Shown one piece after another: positions 13,647 to 16,863 of a stretch of DNA of 16,863 nt. Source of the stretch: Coprothermobacter sp. (GTDB lineage Bacteria; Coprothermobacterota; Coprothermobacteria; Coprothermobacterales; Coprothermobacteraceae). The notes under the pieces were generated by a model. The model saw only the letters and a list, made by a program, of their open reading frames with translations. It did no database searches and was not told the DNA's origin. Position 1 is the first letter of the stretch, and each line of letters opens with the position of its first letter. The translations under genes and the position numbers were made by a program. Location: positions 1 through 16,863 of the forward strand of contig DUSQ01000046.1 in assembly GCA_012842545.1 (NCBI GenBank), given 5' to 3'.

Positions 13647-14606
13647 ATGGAAAAGGTTTTCGGAATCGCAGATTTGGGCAGGAGTGTTGACAGGGAAACT
13701 GGTGAAGTTCAACGCTCTGCAAAATTGTCAGCGCTTAATCTGCCTGAGGGCGAAGGAATCACCTTAGGTAACGCTTTAAGGCGAGTGTTGCTGGGTCAAA
13801 TTGGCGGCACGGGTGTTCTGGGGTTTAAGCTTGAGGGTTTGGATCATGAATTCATGGTGCTCGATGGTGTAGTAGAAGACGGTTTAACCATTGGCCTTAA
13901 CCTGAAGAAGGTGCTACTTAGGTACTATGGAGACGGAGTAAAGGTCCTCTACATCAAGGCGAAAGGGCCAGCTGAGATTAAGGCTGGGGACATTGTACCC
14001 GATGCTGACATTGAGATTTTTAATCCCGATCAAACCATTCTAACGGTAGCCACCGATCGTGAGATTTACATGGAGATTTACGTGACTAATGGAGTCGGTT
14101 ACAGGACGGTAGAGGACAACAAGAAACTTTATCAATTCCCCTTTAGGACTATTTACCTTGATACCTCTTTTTCTCCTGTTAGGCGTGCTGAGTACCATGT
14201 GACGCCTGCCATTGTAGACGAACCTGGTACTTTTGAGAGTTTGGAGCTCACAGTTTACACTAACTTGGCTGTTGATCCAGTGGACGTGATAAGGCAAGCT
14301 GCGAATTTCCTTAGTGAGGAGTTTAGGAATGTTGCAGAAGCAAAAGAAGCGGTAGCTGCTGAAGAGACACCAGAAGAGCAGACGGTCTCCGATGAAAAGC
14401 TTGACGCAAGTGTTGAAATGCTTAATCTCTCAAGGGCTGTGCTCACTCATTTAGAAAAAGCCAACATCAATTCCATAAGGGATTTGGTGGATGTGTTGGA
14501 GCGTAATGAGTCCATTCCTGGCATTGGTGCCGTCAGGTTAGAAGAGATAAGGAATAAATTGGCTGCTTATTTGGAAGGAGGTACTGAGGATGAAACACAG
14601 AGTTGA
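13647..14606 (+). CDS. rpoA: RNA polymerase alpha subunit
   Basis: RpoA (319 aa) dimerises to start RNA polymerase assembly. The NTD (about 1-230) has the core motif EGITLGNALRRVLLGQIGG and the end AANFLSEEF. An acidic linker rich in Glu/Ala (about 230-250) leads to a CTD of two helix-hairpin-helix motifs (about 252-310). The CTD aligns without gaps to the B. subtilis one up to about residue 280. However, the DNA-contact positions R265, N268, C269, K298 and S299 (E. coli numbering) are A264, T267, H268, V296 and R297. Its last 17 nt overlap rplQ. Confidence 0.97.
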   Translation: MEKVFGIADLGRSVDRETGEVQRSAKLSALNLPEGEGITLGNALRRVLLGQIGGTGVLGFKLEGLDHEFMVLDGVVEDGLTIGLNLKKVLLRYYGDGVKVLYIKAKGPAEIKAGDIVPDADIEIFNPDQTILTVATDREIYMEIYVTNGVGYRTVEDNKKLYQFPFRTIYLDTSFSPVRRAEYHVTPAIVDEPGTFESLELTVYTNLAVDPVDVIRQAANFLSEEFRNVAEAKEAVAAEETPEEQTVSDEKLDASVEMLNLSRAVLTHLEKANINSIRDLVDVLERNESIPGIGAVRLEEIRNKLAAYLEGGTEDETQS

Positions 14607-14943
14607 TGGCCGCAAATTAGGACGAAAAACTGAAGCCAGAATAGCCTTGTTGAGAACGCTTTCAAAACAGCTTGTCATACATGGTGAAGTTGAGACAACG
14701 CTTCCAAAAGCCAAGGAGCTTAAAAAATTCGCTGATAAGTTGGTAACTCATGCTAAAAGCAAAGAATTGCATGACATACGATTAGTGGAGAAGCATTTAG
14801 GTGACCGTGAACTAGTTAAGAAACTTACTGATGAGATTGCTCCGCGTTTTGCCGATGTTAATGGCGGCTACACCACAGTTCTCAAGACAGGATTCAGAAA
14901 AGGTGACGGTGCTCCCACAGCCATAGTGCGCTGGAGCAAATGA
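14590..14943 (+). CDS. rplQ: 50S ribosomal protein L17
   Basis: L17 (117 aa) lies on the back of the 50S subunit near the tunnel exit. It has the family pattern MKHRVDGRKLGRKTEARIAL, with LRTLSKQLVIHGEVETTLPK following, and the end GYTTVLKTGFRKGDGAPTAI and VRWSK. The ATG overlaps the end of rpoA by 17 nt behind GGAAGGAGGT (14573-14582). Its stop overlaps the ecfA1 start (ATGA), so the last ribosomal gene is translationally tied to the transporter genes. Confidence 0.96.
   Translation: MKHRVDGRKLGRKTEARIALLRTLSKQLVIHGEVETTLPKAKELKKFADKLVTHAKSKELHDIRLVEKHLGDRELVKKLTDEIAPRFADVNGGYTTVLKTGFRKGDGAPTAIVRWSK
14910..14938 (+). other. Interrupted hairpin at the 3' end of rplQ
   Basis: TGCTCC (14910-14915) pairs with GGAGCA (14933-14938), and within it CAC (14916-14918) pairs with GTG (14926-14928), leaving a 4-nt bulge on the 3' side. 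The outer 3' arm contains CTGGAG (14931-14936), which recurs in the strong hairpin 30 nt further on. It lies just before the rplQ stop. On its own it is not more than chance would give; it is listed because of its position. Confidence 0.3.
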
Positions 14944-15755
14944 TAGAGGTTCAGGATGTATCTTACGGACTGGAGGGTAGGTCCATTCTCCAGTCCGTTT
15001 CCATGAACATATGCCCTGGCCAGTTCACCGTTCTCATGGGTGGTAACGGTGCTGGTAAGACCACGCTGGCTAAAATAATCAAGGGACTGCTTGTACCTAC
15101 CTCAGGAAAAGTGCTCATGGATGGCACTGAAATGGCTGCTGCCGGTAGGGATTACCAAATCAAGGTTGGTATTGTTTTTCAGAATCCAGAAAACCAAATT
15201 GTGGCATCAGTGGTTGAAGAAGATGTGGCTTTCGGTCCAGAGAACCTGGGTCTAAAGCCCAATGAAATAAGAGAACGAGTGGAGAGCAGTTTAAAAACGG
15301 TTGGCTTGTGGGACTTAAGGCACAGACCTGTTCATGCTCTCAGTGGAGGTCAAAAACAACGTTTAGCTATTGCTGGTATACTCGCTCTAAGGCCTTCATA
15401 CATACTTTTTGATGAGGCTACGGCTCTTCTGGACCCGGTGGGAAGAAAAGAAGTGTTAGAAACAGCAACTATTCTAGCAAAATCCGTTGGGGTATTATGG
15501 ATAACGCACGATTTACGTGAAGCTCTGCAGGCTGATATGCTGTATGCACTTTGTCAAGGTAGGGTTGTTTTCCAGGGGTCTGTACAGGAATTCATTACCA
15601 ACCCTGAAGCCATGGATTTGGCCAACGCAACCATACCTGAAGAAGTGACTTTGGCAGAAATGCTTTCTAAGAGAGGAGCCCATGTGGATTGGCCATTAAA
15701 CAAAGAGAACCTGCTGAAAGCAATTACGTCATTGAACTTGAAGACGTTTCATTAA
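14940..15755 (+). CDS. ecfA1: ECF transporter ATPase EcfA1
   Basis: This is one of two ATP-binding proteins (271 aa) of an energy-coupling-factor importer for vitamins or metals. Walker A is GGNGAGKT (34-41), the Q-loop Q81 sits in VFQNPENQIVAS, the signature is LSGGQKQR (134-141), Walker B ends in ILFDEA (D158, E159) and the switch histidine is H190. NPENQ after the Q-loop and DVAFGPENLGL are typical of EcfA1. The start overlaps rplQ (ATGA). Codons 9-20 also encode a strong RNA hairpin (14965-14998). The 3' 67 nt overlap ecfA2; the tail after LLKAI is a short extension. Confidence 0.95.
   Translation: MIEVQDVSYGLEGRSILQSVSMNICPGQFTVLMGGNGAGKTTLAKIIKGLLVPTSGKVLMDGTEMAAAGRDYQIKVGIVFQNPENQIVASVVEEDVAFGPENLGLKPNEIRERVESSLKTVGLWDLRHRPVHALSGGQKQRLAIAGILALRPSYILFDEATALLDPVGRKEVLETATILAKSVGVLWITHDLREALQADMLYALCQGRVVFQGSVQEFITNPEAMDLANATIPEEVTLAEMLSKRGAHVDWPLNKENLLKAITSLNLKTFH
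14965..14998 (+). promoter_or_regulatory. Strong stem-loop in the first codons of ecfA1
   Basis: ACGGACTGGAG (14965-14975) and CTCCAGTCCGT (14988-14998) are perfect reverse complements over 11 bp. Two G-U pairs and one U-A pair (14976-14978 with 14985-14987) extend the stem to 14 bp with a 6-nt loop. It begins 22 nt after the rplQ stop codon. Only three T follow (14998-15000), so it is at best a weak intrinsic terminator. Alternatives are an RNase processing site, a 3' end stabiliser for the ribosomal mRNA, or a brake on ecfA1 translation. Confidence 0.65.
15674..15691 (+). promoter_or_regulatory. Ribosome site and TTG start of ecfA2, inside ecfA1
   Basis: AGGAG (15674-15678) lies 10 nt before a TTG at 15689 in the ecfA2 frame. 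No ATG or GTG in that frame comes before the conserved VIELEDV of EcfA2. The ATG at 15682 and GTG at 15684 are in other frames. This decides the ecfA2 start and gives the 67-nt overlap. Confidence 0.65.
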
Positions 15756-16552
15756 GTTACGATTACGGTACACCCTGGCAAGTGGATGCTGTTAAACCAC
15801 TTTCCTTAAGAATTGCCAAGGGCGAATGGCTTGCTTTAGTTGGTCATACTGGGTCTGGCAAGAGCTCTCTTGCTCAGCTGATGGCAGGGCTCACATCTCC
15901 AACCAGAGGAACAGTGAAGCATTTTGGAAGAGTGTGGAATTATCCTAAAGATTTGCCCATAGAAGTAAGGCGTCGCATTGGTTTCTTGTTTCAGTTCCCG
16001 GAACATCAATTCTTTGCCGAAACAGTATTTGACGAGGTGGCTTTTGCCGCTAAGAATTTCGGACTGGACAATGTGCAAGACAGAGTCAAAGAATCATTGG
16101 AGGTTGCTGGCTTGAGTTTCGACCAGTTCAAAGACAGGTCCCCCTTTACACTATCCGGTGGCGAAAAAAGAAAAGTTGCTTTGGCTTCAGTCATGGTCTG
16201 CGATCCCGAGGTGCTCATTCTTGATGAACCATCTGCAGGATTAGATGGGGCTTCAAAGAGAGCTTTCTGGGACTGGCTTCGAGATTACAGTAAAGAAGAA
16301 AGAACGGTTATCTTCATTACACATTCTCTGGAAGAAGCTGTGACTGCTGAAAGAGTGTTGGTGCTTTCCAATGGAACACTGCTTTTTGCTGACAGTCCAC
16401 GGGAAGTATTTTCTCACGTTAACACACTAACACGAGTTGGCTTGGAACCTCCCATAGCTACGGAAATCTCTTATGAGCTTCGTAAGAGGGCAAGTTTCCC
16501 CATGGCTTTAACGGTGGAAGAATTGGTTAGTGCCTTGGATGGTGATCTTTAA
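15689..16552 (+). CDS. ecfA2: ECF transporter ATPase EcfA2
   Basis: This is the second ATPase (287 aa) of the ECF module. It forms a heterodimer with EcfA1 that couples to EcfT. Walker A is GHTGSGKS (52-59), the Q-loop Q102 is in FLFQFPEHQFFAETV (characteristic of EcfA2), the signature is LSGGEKRK (155-162), Walker B is VLILDEP (E180) and the switch histidine is H212. Homology to the family starts only at about residue 14 (VIELEDV). The first 13 residues come from the overlap with ecfA1 and have no recognised role. The stop abuts the ecfT GTG. Confidence 0.95.
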   Translation: MAIKQREPAESNYVIELEDVSLSYDYGTPWQVDAVKPLSLRIAKGEWLALVGHTGSGKSSLAQLMAGLTSPTRGTVKHFGRVWNYPKDLPIEVRRRIGFLFQFPEHQFFAETVFDEVAFAAKNFGLDNVQDRVKESLEVAGLSFDQFKDRSPFTLSGGEKRKVALASVMVCDPEVLILDEPSAGLDGASKRAFWDWLRDYSKEERTVIFITHSLEEAVTAERVLVLSNGTLLFADSPREVFSHVNTLTRVGLEPPIATEISYELRKRASFPMALTVEELVSALDGDL

Positions 16553-16863
16553 GTGGCTTTCAAGGATGTTGTGGTAGTTGGCCAGTATATTCCCACTGAC
16601 AGCGTACTTCACAAGGCACTGGCGGAATCGAAAATTGTGATGACGTTATTTCTCATTATTGGAGCCTTCATCTCTCAATCATTCGCGGTCCTAGCTGTAC
16701 TCTTTGGTGCCCTGGCACTACTAATGTTGGTGTCCAACGTGCCTCTAAGGTTTTACGCTAAGAGCGCCAAAACTGTTCTCATTCTTGCTTTATTCACTTT
16801 TGTCTTCAACGCACTTCTCACTGGGCAAGAGGTTCTCTTCCGGCTGGGACCCATTGCTTTTAA
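16553..16863 (+). CDS. ecfT: ECF transporter transmembrane protein EcfT (partial)
   Basis: The first 103 codons of EcfT are visible, cut by the window edge. EcfT is the membrane scaffold that links the two ATPases to substrate-binding S components. The N-terminal motif GQYIPTDSVLHKALAESK matches the family's GQYxPGDSxLHxLDPRxK, with LAES replacing LDPR. Three hydrophobic stretches follow: about residues 29-45, 46-62 and 74-91. The start is GTG directly after the ecfA2 stop, with GGTGATC as a possible ribosome site. No S component lies in the window, so the substrate cannot be stated. Confidence 0.88.
   Translation, partial: MAFKDVVVVGQYIPTDSVLHKALAESKIVMTLFLIIGAFISQSFAVLAVLFGALALLMLVSNVPLRFYAKSAKTVLILALFTFVFNALLTGQEVLFRLGPIAF

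Noticed and set aside
15858..15873. 6-bp hairpin GCAAGA/TCTTGC in ecfA2.
   Set aside because: It falls on Walker A codons, where sequence is constrained by protein, and 6-bp stems are common by chance.

Overview
The window is one uninterrupted run of plus-strand genes: the str–S10–spc–alpha ribosomal super-cluster of a bacterium, followed by the start of an ECF-transporter module. It opens inside the 3' end of tuf (EF-Tu). It then reads rpsJ-rplC-rplD-rplW-rplB-rpsS-rplV-rpsC-rplP-rpmC-rpsQ-rplN-rplX-rplE-rpsN(Z)-rpsH-rplF-rplR-rpsE-rplO-secY-adk-map-KOW gene-infA-rpmJ-rpsM-rpsK-rpsD-rpoA-rplQ-ecfA1-ecfA2-ecfT, and ends inside ecfT.

The organism is not named by the sequence. Several features resemble Firmicutes or deep-branching, formerly Firmicutes lineages: a KOW-domain gene between map and infA, an ecfA1-ecfA2-ecfT module directly after rplQ, zinc-type S14, S4 and L36, and a zinc-type adenylate kinase. 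GC looks like the mid-40s per cent by eye, and AGA/AGG arginine and ATA isoleucine codons are frequent. Together with a Thermus-like L4 loop, this would suit a thermophile such as a Coprothermobacter-like organism. That is inference with moderate to low confidence. rpmD (L30), normally between rpsE and rplO, is absent.

Layout. Positions 1-99 are the tuf end. Positions 119-5121 are the S10 operon genes (rpsJ to rpsQ). Positions 5096-11547 are the spc operon genes plus secY, adk and map. Positions 11540-14943 are the KOW gene, infA, rpmJ and the alpha operon (rpsM to rplQ). Positions 14940-16863 are the ECF energy-coupling module. The largest gap between genes is 30 nt, and ten junctions overlap (4 to 67 nt, plus a 1-nt overlap at the KOW-infA junction). 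I see no convincing internal promoter and no canonical terminator. Nearly every gene has a GGAGGTG-type Shine-Dalgarno, so the array looks like one long transcription unit with strong translational coupling. The products work together: ribosomal proteins, the secretion channel at the tunnel exit (SecY), nascent-chain N-terminal processing (Map), initiation (IF1), nucleotide supply (Adk), the RNA polymerase alpha subunit, and an ATP-driven vitamin/cofactor uptake module.

The genes themselves are orthodox. The unusual signals are smaller: (1) a perfect 11-bp inverted repeat, extendable to 14 bp with G-U pairs, inside the first codons of ecfA1, exactly where the ribosomal operon hands over to transport genes; (2) an alpha-subunit CTD lacking most residues used elsewhere to bind UP elements; (3) a predicted RNA-binding KOW gene whose start and whose boundary with infA both carry small hairpins touching the initiation signals; (4) a 67-nt ecfA1/ecfA2 overlap with a TTG start; (5) a shortened zinc LID in adenylate kinase; and (6) the missing L30 gene. 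I found no mobile element, CRISPR array, tRNA or rRNA, and no clear evidence of a wholly new system.
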